From a bacterium (lineage in GTDB: Bacteria > Auribacterota > UBA3054), in the NCBI GenBank assembly GCA_017557885.1, contig JAFYXV010000002.1, positions 317,056 to 381,055 of the forward strand: a DNA stretch of 64,000 bases, written 5' to 3'. Below the pieces are notes generated by a model. That model searched no databases. It was not told where the DNA came from and was given only the letters and a program-made list of their open reading frames with translations. Each line of letters begins with the position of its first letter. Positions within the stretch are counted from its first letter, which is position 1. Position numbers and translations under genes: made by a program. Positions 34,584 to 42,620 of the stretch are shown here, one piece after another.

Positions 34584-35894
34584 CTATTCCGCAGAAACCT
34601 TTGACCGCCATCGGGAAACAACGATCCCGATGAAAGCCGCGGCGGCCAGCAGGACAGGATAATAAACGCAGCTTATGAGGCCGAGGCCGCTGAACTCGCA
34701 GCCGGCGCTCCTGGCTATGCCCGTGGCGATAAGGATCTGCGCACCGTAGGGTATTACCCCCTGCACGAAACAGCCGGCGATGTCGATTATGCCCGCCAGC
34801 CTTACGGGATCCGCCTTGAATTTTTTCCCCAGCTCCCTGACCACCGGACCGGCGATGACGATGGCAACGGTGTTGTTGGCGGTGAAGAGATTAACAAGAC
34901 CCGTCAGGAAAAACGCGCCAAGCTCGCAGCTCTTTGGTCCCCTGACTTTTCCCGCTATGGCGTGGGTTAGCCACTCTATGCCGCCGGCTTCCCTGACAAG
35001 ATTGAAGAGTCCGCCGGACAAAAGCGCGATGGTCAGCGTTTCGCTCATGCCGAGCGTCCCCTTGCCCGCCGTTTCCAGCGCGCCCAAAAAATCCAAAGGC
35101 CCGAAGACCGCGCCTAAGAATCCGGAAGCCGCCGTTCCTATGAGAAGCACGACCACCACGTTCACGCCCACAAGCGCCAGCAGCAAAACCAAAACATAAG
35201 GCAGGACAAGCACGAAATCCTTGAATGCCACCGCGGCCTCCGAGGCGACCGCAGTCGCCGCCGTCTGCTGCGAGCCCGCCACAAGGTAAATGAAAAGCGC
35301 CGCAAAGGCCGCCGGGATAGCCACCGCCGCGTTGGCGACGAACTTGTCCCGCATGTTGACGCCCTGAGTTCTGGTGGCGGCGATCGTCGTATCCGAGATC
35401 ATGGAGAGGTTGTCGCCGAACATCGCGCCGGAGACGATGGCGCCCGCCAAAAGCGCAGGAGACAAGCCCAGGGGCTCGGCGAACGCCATGGCGATGGGCG
35501 CCACCGCCGCGATGGTTCCGCAGCTTGTCCCCACCGCCAGGGAGATCAAAGCCGAGACAAGAAAGAGCCCGGCCACCATGAAATTGTCGGGAATGATCCA
35601 CCTGGCTATGACCACGGCGGAATCCACCGCGCCGCTTCCCTTAGCCACCGCCGCGAAAGCCCCCGCCAGAATGAAGATGAGGCACATCAGCATGATGTCC
35701 GGCTCTCCCATGCCCTTGGCCAGAGACTCTATCTTTTCCGAAAATTTCTTATCTCTTTGCAAAAAAAGCGCCGAGGCGATAGCCACCAAAAAAGCCACCG
35801 TCATGGGGATCCGGTAGAAATCCCGGGCGACCACGCCCAGCGTCACGTAAAAAATCGCGAAGACCGCGAAAGGTATCAGGGCAAAAGCGTTCAT
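34584..35894 (-). CDS. nhaC: NhaC-type Na+/H+ antiporter
   Basis: 436 residues, about 11-12 membrane helices. Family blocks are SLAVGTSCGTIAAVAPIA, the functional GAIVSGAMFGDNLSMISDTT (paired with TRTQG) and LFTANNTVAIVIAGPV. Members of the NhaC superfamily exchange Na+ for H+, or organic substrates such as malate and lactate, so the exact cargo is open. The ATG overlaps the stop of the preceding PEP-CTERM gene by 4 bases (35891-35894), implying coupled translation of two functionally unrelated membrane/surface proteins. Confidence 0.85.
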   Translation of the reverse strand: MNAFALIPFAVFAIFYVTLGVVARDFYRIPMTVAFLVAIASALFLQRDKKFSEKIESLAKGMGEPDIMLMCLIFILAGAFAAVAKGSGAVDSAVVIARWIIPDNFMVAGLFLVSALISLAVGTSCGTIAAVAPIAMAFAEPLGLSPALLAGAIVSGAMFGDNLSMISDTTIAATRTQGVNMRDKFVANAAVAIPAAFAALFIYLVAGSQQTAATAVASEAAVAFKDFVLVLPYVLVLLLALVGVNVVVVLLIGTAASGFLGAVFGPLDFLGALETAGKGTLGMSETLTIALLSGGLFNLVREAGGIEWLTHAIAGKVRGPKSCELGAFFLTGLVNLFTANNTVAIVIAGPVVRELGKKFKADPVRLAGIIDIAGCFVQGVIPYGAQILIATGIARSAGCEFSGLGLISCVYYPVLLAAAAFIGIVVSRWRSKVSAE

Positions 35895-38830
35895 TGTGCC
35901 ATGCGTCTCCTAATTCCAGTGAAAAGCAAAAGAGTCAGAAGCGTCAGCAACCCCCCCGGCTCCGGCACAACTCTCCAATTGAAACGGTTGCTCAGGACCG
36001 TTTCGCCGAGCTGCGTGGTCAAAAGGAATTCCGTGTCACCGGCGGCCGCCGCTTCATCCGGCACCGCCAGCTCCAAGACGGTTTCCGTAATGCTTCCGCC
36101 GCCCGCTAGCGCGGCCGTCCCTTCGCTTCCGTAAGCGACTTCGCCAAGCGATTGCAGTTTTACGAAAGCTTCTCCGCCCTCGCCGTAACTGACATACTTC
36201 AGATCGATCTTTTCCGTTTCGCCCAATCTAAACTCCTCCGATTCGGGAAGCGCGCTGACAAGCGCAAATGTCTCGTCGTTCTCTACCAGGTCGAAAATGT
36301 GCCAGTCCAATCTTTCAAAAGCCTGGGCGTAGGGCTTAAGCTTATATTCCTCCGTGGACACTCTCCTTTGTCCGATTCCGTCGAAAGTCAGAAGCATGCC
36401 CAAGGAAGCGCCCACGGCACACCGGAAGCAGTTCGTCGCCTCCTCCTCCGGCCAGCAGGTGTAGCCCCTGATGTTTCCGAGGTTGCAGGGAATCTTTATC
36501 TCAGCTATGATGCCGTTTCCGGACAAGGCTTTCTTGACCTTCGCCCCCGTCGGCGTCAGTCCGCTCTTCCAAGCGCCCATGCCCCTGGCGTCGTCAGCCG
36601 TGCTGATTAGCCTGTTGGCGTACTGGTTAAAGATCTTGAAACGGAAAGTGTCGCCGCCGAACCAGGGCCCGCTCCAGGCGGAGCCGTCCAATTCTATGGT
36701 TATTCCGCAAAGCTGGTCGGTTTCGAAAGCCAGATAAAGCCCATCTTCACGCCAGCCGGCGTAAGCCGTCACATGGAAATTGGTAACGCCCTTATTGCAG
36801 AGCGTTCCCCTTCCCCAGTAATTCCACTCCCCTTCTTTGATGACGCCGTCAAACTCAGGCTCAACGAGAAGCCGCGGGATCTTTTTGTTGTAGCCTACTA
36901 TGGGATACGGATCGTCGCCGTCCTCTATCCCGTCGCCGTCCGTGTCGGGATCAGTGGCGTCGCTGGGGAAATAAAGCCCGGCCAGATATTCATTGAGATC
37001 GCTCAGGCCATCGCCGTCCGTGTCGCTTTCCGCGGGATTGGAATTCATCCTGACTTCATCATTCGGCAGCAGGAAGTCATCGTCCCCCAACCCGTCGCAG
37101 TCGCTGTCGCGGTAGTAATAGCGGCCGTTCCAGGGGATCTTCATGCCGAAATAATTCGTGAAGGGCCGCATGGCGTTGCCGCACCAGGAAAGATCCTCGC
37201 CGCCCGTCGCCCAGCCGTAAATGGAGCCGTCCGGATGACTGCTGGCATATTCTCTATGGCCGCTGTTGTGATACATCTGGTCGATGGAGTGCATCATCTC
37301 ATGCACCGTCACGAAAGTCGTGCCGTCGCCGCCCCAGTTGCCCACTTGCGAGCACATGATCTCACCCATGCCGGTGTAATAAGCGGATCCGCCGCCCCAG
37401 TTGCCGCCGCAGTGGCTCCAGCCGTTGCCGTAGGTGAAGACGAAGATGTCGTACTCTTCATTCCAGATGCCCAACGTTCTCCTCAAGTCCCTGGCCATGA
37501 TCCTGCCGCCCAGCTCCAATTCCCCGTATTCGTTGGTGTAGTTCCTGAAGAAATCCGGCGCCGGCGGAATGATATTCCTGTAAACGGAATCGTACAAAAG
37601 CAGAAGCTGCGCGTTGGAATTGCGGTAGTAAAAATCCTTGACCTGCGGATAATAAATGTTTGTGTAATTGGCTGGCGGCGTGTTGTTGCCCGCTCCCGTA
37701 TAGGCCGTCATCAAAACGTCCAGGCAGGGCACTTCGCCGTAAACGATAGGCAGACTGTCCTGCGCAAAGAAACCCTTTACCGCGAAGACAGAATTCGTGT
37801 CACCTGAAGTCTTGGAAAATTCGAAAGTCAAAGAGCCAAGCCCGCCCTCCGAAACATAAACATCCGTAAAATTGTTGTCCTCGCCGTTGCAGCCGAACTT
37901 CACCAATCTTCCGTTCTTCAAAAATCCCAAGGAGAAAACGTTCTCTTCACCGAAACCCATAACTTCAGCGAGACGCTCATCTCCTTTGAACAGTCCTCCG
38001 CCTTCCTTTATTTCAAGCGTAAAGGGTCCGACGCTCAACGCGCCCTGGGATCCTTGAGAAACAGTCCTGAAAGTCACTTCCAAGCCTTCCTCAGCCGCGC
38101 CGCCGTCAACGCTGAAGGAAGCTCCTTCGCCTTCTTCGTTTTCTTCCAAAATAACGCTGTGCTTTTCAGCTTCTTCCCTGAACTTCACGTTGTCGAGATA
38201 AAATCTTGAAAGACCGTTTTCAACTTTAAACTCAAGATCTCCTGATCCCAAATCAGAAGCCAGCGCGAATCCCGCCAGTTCCACATCCTTATACGGCGTC
38301 TTGATTTTCAGCAGCCGATCATGAGTTAAAAGCAATTCCAGATGCTGCCACTTGCGGTGAAAGAGCGCCTGTACGCCCGGCAGTTCCCGCCAAGCGGGAG
38401 CATCGCCAAAATACGAGCCGTAAACTTCCAAAACGATCGCATTAGCTCCGATCTGCCTCAAACGCAGCAAGGGCGCATCCCCCAAACTCACCACCACGCT
38501 CTTCTCCGATAGATCCTCAGGCAAAGTCGCGTAAAAATCAAAAACGATCCTTTGTTCGTTATCCGAATCGAAAACCACCGTGCGGGAAAGCGACGATTCC
38601 CCTGCCATCTCAACTGAGCGCTTGCCATATTTGAACCAGGCCGCCACGTTTATGCTGTTCGTCGTATCGACGACCTGCGTCTCGCTGACCAGAACGCTAT
38701 CCGTGGCGCTCCAGCCGTCCTTCCCATTCAAAGCGCCGGTACCAATAGCCTCAAAATTAAAATACGCCGCCTCGCCGAAGGCGCCCAGCGCCCCCAAAAC
38801 CAGCGTCATAAATAAGAAAAACTTCTTCAT
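35891..38830 (-). CDS. PEP-CTERM surface protein with HEXXH metallopeptidase-like domain
   Basis: 979 residues from ATG 38830 (MKKFFLFMTLVLGALGAFGEA, signal peptide). The first 220 residues look like a concanavalin-type beta-sandwich. HEMMHSIDQMYH at about residue 510 is an HEXXH zinc site in a region rich in Trp, Gly and Tyr. About 570-640 holds thrombospondin type 3-like calcium repeats (ESDTDGDGLSDLNEY, DPDTDGDGIEDGDDP). Next comes a CBM9-like domain (EPEFDGVIKEGEW). The C-terminus VVPEPGGLLTLLTLLLFTG plus IRRR is a PEP-CTERM sorting signal, read by exosortase in EPS-making bacteria; no exosortase gene is in the window. The substrate is unknown. Confidence 0.82.
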   Translation of the reverse strand: MKKFFLFMTLVLGALGAFGEAAYFNFEAIGTGALNGKDGWSATDSVLVSETQVVDTTNSINVAAWFKYGKRSVEMAGESSLSRTVVFDSDNEQRIVFDFYATLPEDLSEKSVVVSLGDAPLLRLRQIGANAIVLEVYGSYFGDAPAWRELPGVQALFHRKWQHLELLLTHDRLLKIKTPYKDVELAGFALASDLGSGDLEFKVENGLSRFYLDNVKFREEAEKHSVILEENEEGEGASFSVDGGAAEEGLEVTFRTVSQGSQGALSVGPFTLEIKEGGGLFKGDERLAEVMGFGEENVFSLGFLKNGRLVKFGCNGEDNNFTDVYVSEGGLGSLTFEFSKTSGDTNSVFAVKGFFAQDSLPIVYGEVPCLDVLMTAYTGAGNNTPPANYTNIYYPQVKDFYYRNSNAQLLLLYDSVYRNIIPPAPDFFRNYTNEYGELELGGRIMARDLRRTLGIWNEEYDIFVFTYGNGWSHCGGNWGGGSAYYTGMGEIMCSQVGNWGGDGTTFVTVHEMMHSIDQMYHNSGHREYASSHPDGSIYGWATGGEDLSWCGNAMRPFTNYFGMKIPWNGRYYYRDSDCDGLGDDDFLLPNDEVRMNSNPAESDTDGDGLSDLNEYLAGLYFPSDATDPDTDGDGIEDGDDPYPIVGYNKKIPRLLVEPEFDGVIKEGEWNYWGRGTLCNKGVTNFHVTAYAGWREDGLYLAFETDQLCGITIELDGSAWSGPWFGGDTFRFKIFNQYANRLISTADDARGMGAWKSGLTPTGAKVKKALSGNGIIAEIKIPCNLGNIRGYTCWPEEEATNCFRCAVGASLGMLLTFDGIGQRRVSTEEYKLKPYAQAFERLDWHIFDLVENDETFALVSALPESEEFRLGETEKIDLKYVSYGEGGEAFVKLQSLGEVAYGSEGTAALAGGGSITETVLELAVPDEAAAAGDTEFLLTTQLGETVLSNRFNWRVVPEPGGLLTLLTLLLFTGIRRRMAQ

Positions 38831-38874
38831 CGAACCCACGTTATCATTTAGATATTCTTCAATAACCAATATTC

Positions 38875-38880
38875 ATTATA
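38875..38880 (-). promoter_or_regulatory. Possible -10 element for the HEXXH protein
   Basis: TATAAT on the minus strand immediately downstream of the terminator T run; no -35 match. It would give a leader of about 38 bases. Confidence 0.35.
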
Positions 38881-38882
38881 AC

Positions 38883-38914
38883 AAAAAAAGAGCGCCGTTT
38901 CGGCGCTCTTTTTA
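38883..38914. terminator. Terminator hairpin (second of two)
   Basis: A 9-bp stem AGAGCGCCG/CGGCGCTCT with a 3-base loop is flanked by A and T runs, so it works in both directions. Confidence 0.88.
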
Positions 38915-38935
38915 CTCTTTTTATTGGTTTGTCAG

Positions 38936-38972
38936 AAAAAGCAATGTGCAAATTTTGCACATTGCTTTTCAT
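38936..38972 (-). terminator. Terminator of the SUMF1 gene (first of two)
   Basis: A 13-bp perfect stem AAAAGCAATGTGC/GCACATTGCTTTT (38937-38949, 38957-38969) is followed on the minus strand by TTTTTC. It lies 5 bases after the stop codon. Confidence 0.88.
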
Positions 38973-38976
38973 TATT

Positions 38977-41649
38977 TTAAGGAACTAGCACCACACGTAT
39001 GCCGTAGATGAAGTTAGCGAATCCGGGGTAGCCTTGGCTCTTGAAGGCGTCGCGGCGATAAGCGGAGCGGCAGCAGTAGGCATAATCTTGAAAACTCCCG
39101 CCCCGGAGAACCCGGTATTCTCCAGTTTCTCCGCCTTTCGGATCGATGGCGTCTCCCTCATATGAACTAAACCAATCCAGACACCACTCGTACACGTTGC
39201 CATGCATGTCGTAGAGTCCCCAGGCGTTGGGAAGATAAGAGCCAACAGTGGTGTGCTGTTTATATCCGCCTTTGCCGTCAAAATAATCGCGGCTATAACG
39301 GCCTACTTCCGACATTTCTTGACACTCAAACCTATTTGAAAGATCTTTGCCGCTGTTCAAAGCCGTGGCCGTGCCCGCCCTGCAGGCATACTCCCATTGG
39401 GCTTCCGTAGGAAGGTCGAAAATGTTTCCGGCTTTTTTTCTCAGCTGTCCTATGAAACTCCGCTCGTCAACTCCGTTGTTTTTGGGCCAGGCGGAGCCTT
39501 TATTTGCTCCCCTGAGCATCTCATAGGAAAAGTGTTCCGCCGGCCTCATGTCGCCTTTGTAATAGGAAAGATCTTCACCCATAATATTTTCACACTGCCT
39601 CTGCGTCACCTCGAAAACACCGATGTAATAGGCTTTGGTAAGCGTTACCTGATGCTGCGTTTCAGCGTTTTCCCTGCCCAATTCATCTTCTGGGCTGCCC
39701 ATTGTGAAGGTTCCCGGCTCGATCCTCCTGAGCCATAATTCCTCCGTGCGGCATTTGTCGTCTGTCGTATCCGGTCCTTCCGACGAGACGCGCATCTCGT
39801 TGCTCGTTGTGTCCAAAACAAGATAATTGGCCTGTTCCGTCACATCCTCATATTCGACTCTCAATTCCACTTCATCCATCACGTTGGTGTAAGCATCACC
39901 CGGGATCCAGGTCAGCTTATGCATGCCGATTCCCTCCACTATTCCGCTGGCACCGTCATATTCAAGCTTGCCCATCTCCTCCAGCAGTTTTTCCTCACCG
40001 TTTTTCAACTTTCCATAAAACTTGGTTTGGAAAATTGGCAGAGTGTTTTCCGTCCCGGATTCAATTTCATATTCTAACTCCTTTTGAATTCGAATGTCCG
40101 GCCCGGGAAGCGCATTTTGAATTAAAGCCGCACGGAAACCGCCGGCTCTGCTGACGTCCTTGTGGCCGCCGCCGAAGCGGCTAGCGGAGCGGCAATTGTC
40201 AGCATTGTTGTACCAGTATCCGCCCCGGATAGCATGGTATGCTCTCCAACTCGGGCCATGCGGATCCGTCACAGGATCCTTGCCAAGATCTATCTGAAAC
40301 CAGTCCAGACACCACTCGTACACATTGCCGTGCATATCGTAGATCCCCCAGGCGTTGGGAAGATAGGAACCGACTGCGGCATGATAGTTATTGGATCCGC
40401 CGTTGTAGCAATAGCGCCCAACTTCCGCCATTTCTTCGCACTCCCGCCTATCCGAAAGATCTTTGCCGCTGTTCAAAGCCGTGGTCGTGCCTGCCCTGCA
40501 GGCGTATTCCCACTGCGCTTCCGTGGGAAGATCAAAAAGGAAACCTATCTTAGCGCGAAGTTTGCCGAAAAAGGAATCATCATCCACTTCGTAACTGTCC
40601 GGCCAGTCTGCGCCCTTGTCACCTCCCCGGAGCATGTCATAGGAAACGAGTTCCACCGGCATCAAGTCGCCTTTGAATCCGGATGGGTTTTTACCATAAA
40701 TAAGCTCGAATTGCTTTTGCGTCACTTCAAACACACCGATGTAATAGGCTTTGGTAAGCGTAACTTCGTGCTGCGTTTCAGAGCCAGTTCCGCTTGATCT
40801 GCCTAATTCATTTGTAGGGCTGCCCATGGTGAAGGTTCCTGGCTCGATCTTTCGCAAAACAAGTTTCGTAGTCTTGTACTCTTCCGTCCAGCCGCCTTCC
40901 GGCGCGTCTTCTAGATAACTAACGGCATTACCTTCGGCCAAAAGATCGATGACCATATACAATTTGTTTGTGACCAAAAAAGGATCTTCATACAAGTTGT
41001 CGCTTACGACAGCGGGAGAAATAGCATCGGGAGAAAATTTATACGCTATGTTGGCCTTGCCTTTGGAATTGACGCTGAATTTCACCTGCAAGTCTTGCTC
41101 TTTGGCAGAATATTTGAAGTTTTCGCCTTTCTTTTCAGGAATGAAAGCATAGGCGCCTACGCTTTCTGAACCGTTTTCATTGCAAAGGGTGTCAAATAGC
41201 GTAACCTTTTTTGTTTCAAACTCGGCAATATCTTCCGTTCTCAAAGTTCCGGAAGATCTCAAATCGGCTTTCGTTGGCTTAATTGTTTCATCGCCTACCG
41301 TAAAAGCAAAATTCTCGGTGACGTCCTTTTCCGTCCAGGAAAACTTTCCGTTTTTCAACTTTGCGGAAATCTTCTGATTGCCCGTCTTTTTCCCATAGCC
41401 TTTCTCGTTTTTATCCAGCAGCGTCGGCACACACAGATAATTGGCGAGATCGTTTCGAACGGAGAAGTTCGCTCCTTCAGATAGCGCCTTCATAGCCGCA
41501 TCGCTTAACGTCCCGCTTAATTTAAGCGTAGTAGAGCCTTTCACATAACCGCAGACATTTGCGACTTCCTGCGTAACGACGGTGCCGGCTGACAACGCCC
41601 CTACCGTAAGGAAAAGCATGGCAACAGTCAGGAGAACAGCACTTCTCAT
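38977..41649 (-). CDS. Secreted protein with two SUMF1 (FGE-like) domains
   Basis: 890 residues from ATG 41649 (signal MRSAVLLTVAMLFLTVGALSAG). The N-terminal 230 residues are a beta-rich domain of unknown family. Two SUMF1 domains follow (about 262-510 and 640-888), each with PGTFTMGSP, FEVTQ(K/R)Q, FDLPTEAQWEYACRAGT, YDMHGNVYEWCLDW and RGG(Y/S). They are separated by a linker of about 120 residues. The Cys pair that makes formylglycine in true FGEs (CxxxxC just after RGGS) is absent from both; only the downstream CRSA cysteine remains. So they are probably binding or structural C-type-lectin-like modules. It follows the DUF3791 gene by 27 bases. Confidence 0.82.
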   Translation of the reverse strand: MRSAVLLTVAMLFLTVGALSAGTVVTQEVANVCGYVKGSTTLKLSGTLSDAAMKALSEGANFSVRNDLANYLCVPTLLDKNEKGYGKKTGNQKISAKLKNGKFSWTEKDVTENFAFTVGDETIKPTKADLRSSGTLRTEDIAEFETKKVTLFDTLCNENGSESVGAYAFIPEKKGENFKYSAKEQDLQVKFSVNSKGKANIAYKFSPDAISPAVVSDNLYEDPFLVTNKLYMVIDLLAEGNAVSYLEDAPEGGWTEEYKTTKLVLRKIEPGTFTMGSPTNELGRSSGTGSETQHEVTLTKAYYIGVFEVTQKQFELIYGKNPSGFKGDLMPVELVSYDMLRGGDKGADWPDSYEVDDDSFFGKLRAKIGFLFDLPTEAQWEYACRAGTTTALNSGKDLSDRRECEEMAEVGRYCYNGGSNNYHAAVGSYLPNAWGIYDMHGNVYEWCLDWFQIDLGKDPVTDPHGPSWRAYHAIRGGYWYNNADNCRSASRFGGGHKDVSRAGGFRAALIQNALPGPDIRIQKELEYEIESGTENTLPIFQTKFYGKLKNGEEKLLEEMGKLEYDGASGIVEGIGMHKLTWIPGDAYTNVMDEVELRVEYEDVTEQANYLVLDTTSNEMRVSSEGPDTTDDKCRTEELWLRRIEPGTFTMGSPEDELGRENAETQHQVTLTKAYYIGVFEVTQRQCENIMGEDLSYYKGDMRPAEHFSYEMLRGANKGSAWPKNNGVDERSFIGQLRKKAGNIFDLPTEAQWEYACRAGTATALNSGKDLSNRFECQEMSEVGRYSRDYFDGKGGYKQHTTVGSYLPNAWGLYDMHGNVYEWCLDWFSSYEGDAIDPKGGETGEYRVLRGGSFQDYAYCCRSAYRRDAFKSQGYPGFANFIYGIRVVLVP

Positions 41650-41676
41650 GGATTTTCCCCGATAAATCAATGATTA

Positions 41677-41889
41677 TTAAAGGTTGCGGCTGTATTCTTC
41701 AACAAGATCTTCCGCAAGGTATTCGTCGCTCATGCAGTGAAGATCGGAGGCGCCTTTGTGAAGAAGCATGCTTTCTTTGGAATGATAAAAGAAATCAAGG
41801 GCGGTGGGAAGAGAGATATTCGCTTTCCGGGCGAAAAGCGCGATAACTCTGGCGAACTTTCTCTGCAGTAAGATCGGATGGGCTAACAT
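41677..41889 (-). CDS. DUF3791 domain-containing small protein (first copy)
   Basis: 70 residues, mostly helical: RKFARVIALFARKANISLPTALDFFYHSK then LLHKGASDLHCMSDEYLAEDLVEEY. This is the DUF3791 pattern of a helical N-terminus (F..IE.yA...g.S..e....f...g) and a C-terminal YLAEDL(V/I).EY motif. Function unknown. Its first 7 bases overlap the end of the DUF3990 gene, and a second DUF3791 gene lies on the other side of DUF3990. As a small protein coupled to a putative ADP-ribosyltransferase it could be an antitoxin or a specificity partner (inference). Confidence 0.75.
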   Translation of the reverse strand: MLAHPILLQRKFARVIALFARKANISLPTALDFFYHSKESMLLHKGASDLHCMSDEYLAEDLVEEYSRNL

Positions 41890-42359
41890 ATGGTCTCGCT
41901 CCCGATATAATGCAGATATTTTTCTATGACTTCCTGATGGCGAATAGCCAGCTGCATGTTAGGCTGCTGAAGTTTCAAACGCTCTATCGCCACGCTTCTG
42001 TCTATCAATCCGTCAAGGTAGAGTTCGACAGTGTCAAAGACCTTATCGTTTGCAATGCCGCCCATGACAATGTCAAAATCAGAGGTGTCCTGCACTTTGC
42101 GGCATTTCACAACAAAGTCCAGCCATTCGTCGGAGTAAGCATCAAAGGCCAAAACCTTGCATTTTTGAAACACTTCGTCATCCAGTTCATATTTTGATAT
42201 GACGGCGTGTTCGTCAGTCTGAACAAACCGTTCACACCATTTCTTGGCCTGCTCTATGAGAGAAGTCGTGTAGAAACCCGGCCCAAAATCCACATTCCTA
42301 CGGGAATGAAGGATGTCCGGCTTGGGCACAGCAATATTTGAGGCATGATAAAGGATCAT
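41883..42359 (-). CDS. DUF3990 protein, putative ADP-ribosyltransferase
   Basis: 158 residues. It begins MILYHASNIAVPKPDI with His5, then DFGPGFYTTS with Tyr30. This order (YHxS, then GxGFYxT, then a helix EQAKKW) resembles the NAD-binding core of ADP-ribosyltransferases of the His-Tyr-Glu type. A later FDIVMGGIANDKVFDTVELY segment is characteristic of DUF3990 and could supply the third catalytic residue. The rest is mixed alpha/beta. The catalytic role is an inference from motif order; no substrate is known. Both neighbours are DUF3791 genes, overlapping by 4 and 7 bases, so the three are strictly coupled. Confidence 0.75.
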   Translation of the reverse strand: MILYHASNIAVPKPDILHSRRNVDFGPGFYTTSLIEQAKKWCERFVQTDEHAVISKYELDDEVFQKCKVLAFDAYSDEWLDFVVKCRKVQDTSDFDIVMGGIANDKVFDTVELYLDGLIDRSVAIERLKLQQPNMQLAIRHQEVIEKYLHYIGSETIC

Positions 42360-42607
42360 TTCAGAACGCCTCTTTTTTTCATCAGTTCAAGGAGGTCCGT
42401 CATGATGTATTCCTTATCTTGCGTGTGCAAAACATCATAGCAGGGAACTATGTAGGAATACAACAGGTCGCTGTCAACGGTCAGCATAGCGTAAACCCGG
42501 GAGGGATCCAACCCAAGCTTTATGGCGAGATTTTCAATGCAAAAAACCGCAAACGCCAACGCGTCTTGAGACAACTCAAGATTATCTTTGACAGATCCGT
42601 TCTGCAT
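42356..42607 (-). CDS. DUF3791 domain-containing small protein (second copy)
   Basis: 83 residues from ATG 42607 (MQNGSVKDNLELSQDALAFAVFCIENLAIKLG). AAGGA lies 8 bases before it, which selects this start over the long in-frame extension that merely reads through the neighbouring SUMF1 gene in another frame. The core FCIENLAIKLGLDPSRVYAM and the end SYIVPCYDVLHTQDKEYIMTDLLELM match DUF3791. It differs strongly from the other DUF3791 copy, so the pair is not a recent duplication. The stop overlaps the DUF3990 start by 4 bases, and the SUMF1 gene ends 13 bases upstream. Confidence 0.75.
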   Translation of the reverse strand: MQNGSVKDNLELSQDALAFAVFCIENLAIKLGLDPSRVYAMLTVDSDLLYSYIVPCYDVLHTQDKEYIMTDLLELMKKRGVLK

Positions 42608-42620
42608 GAGATTTTCCTTT

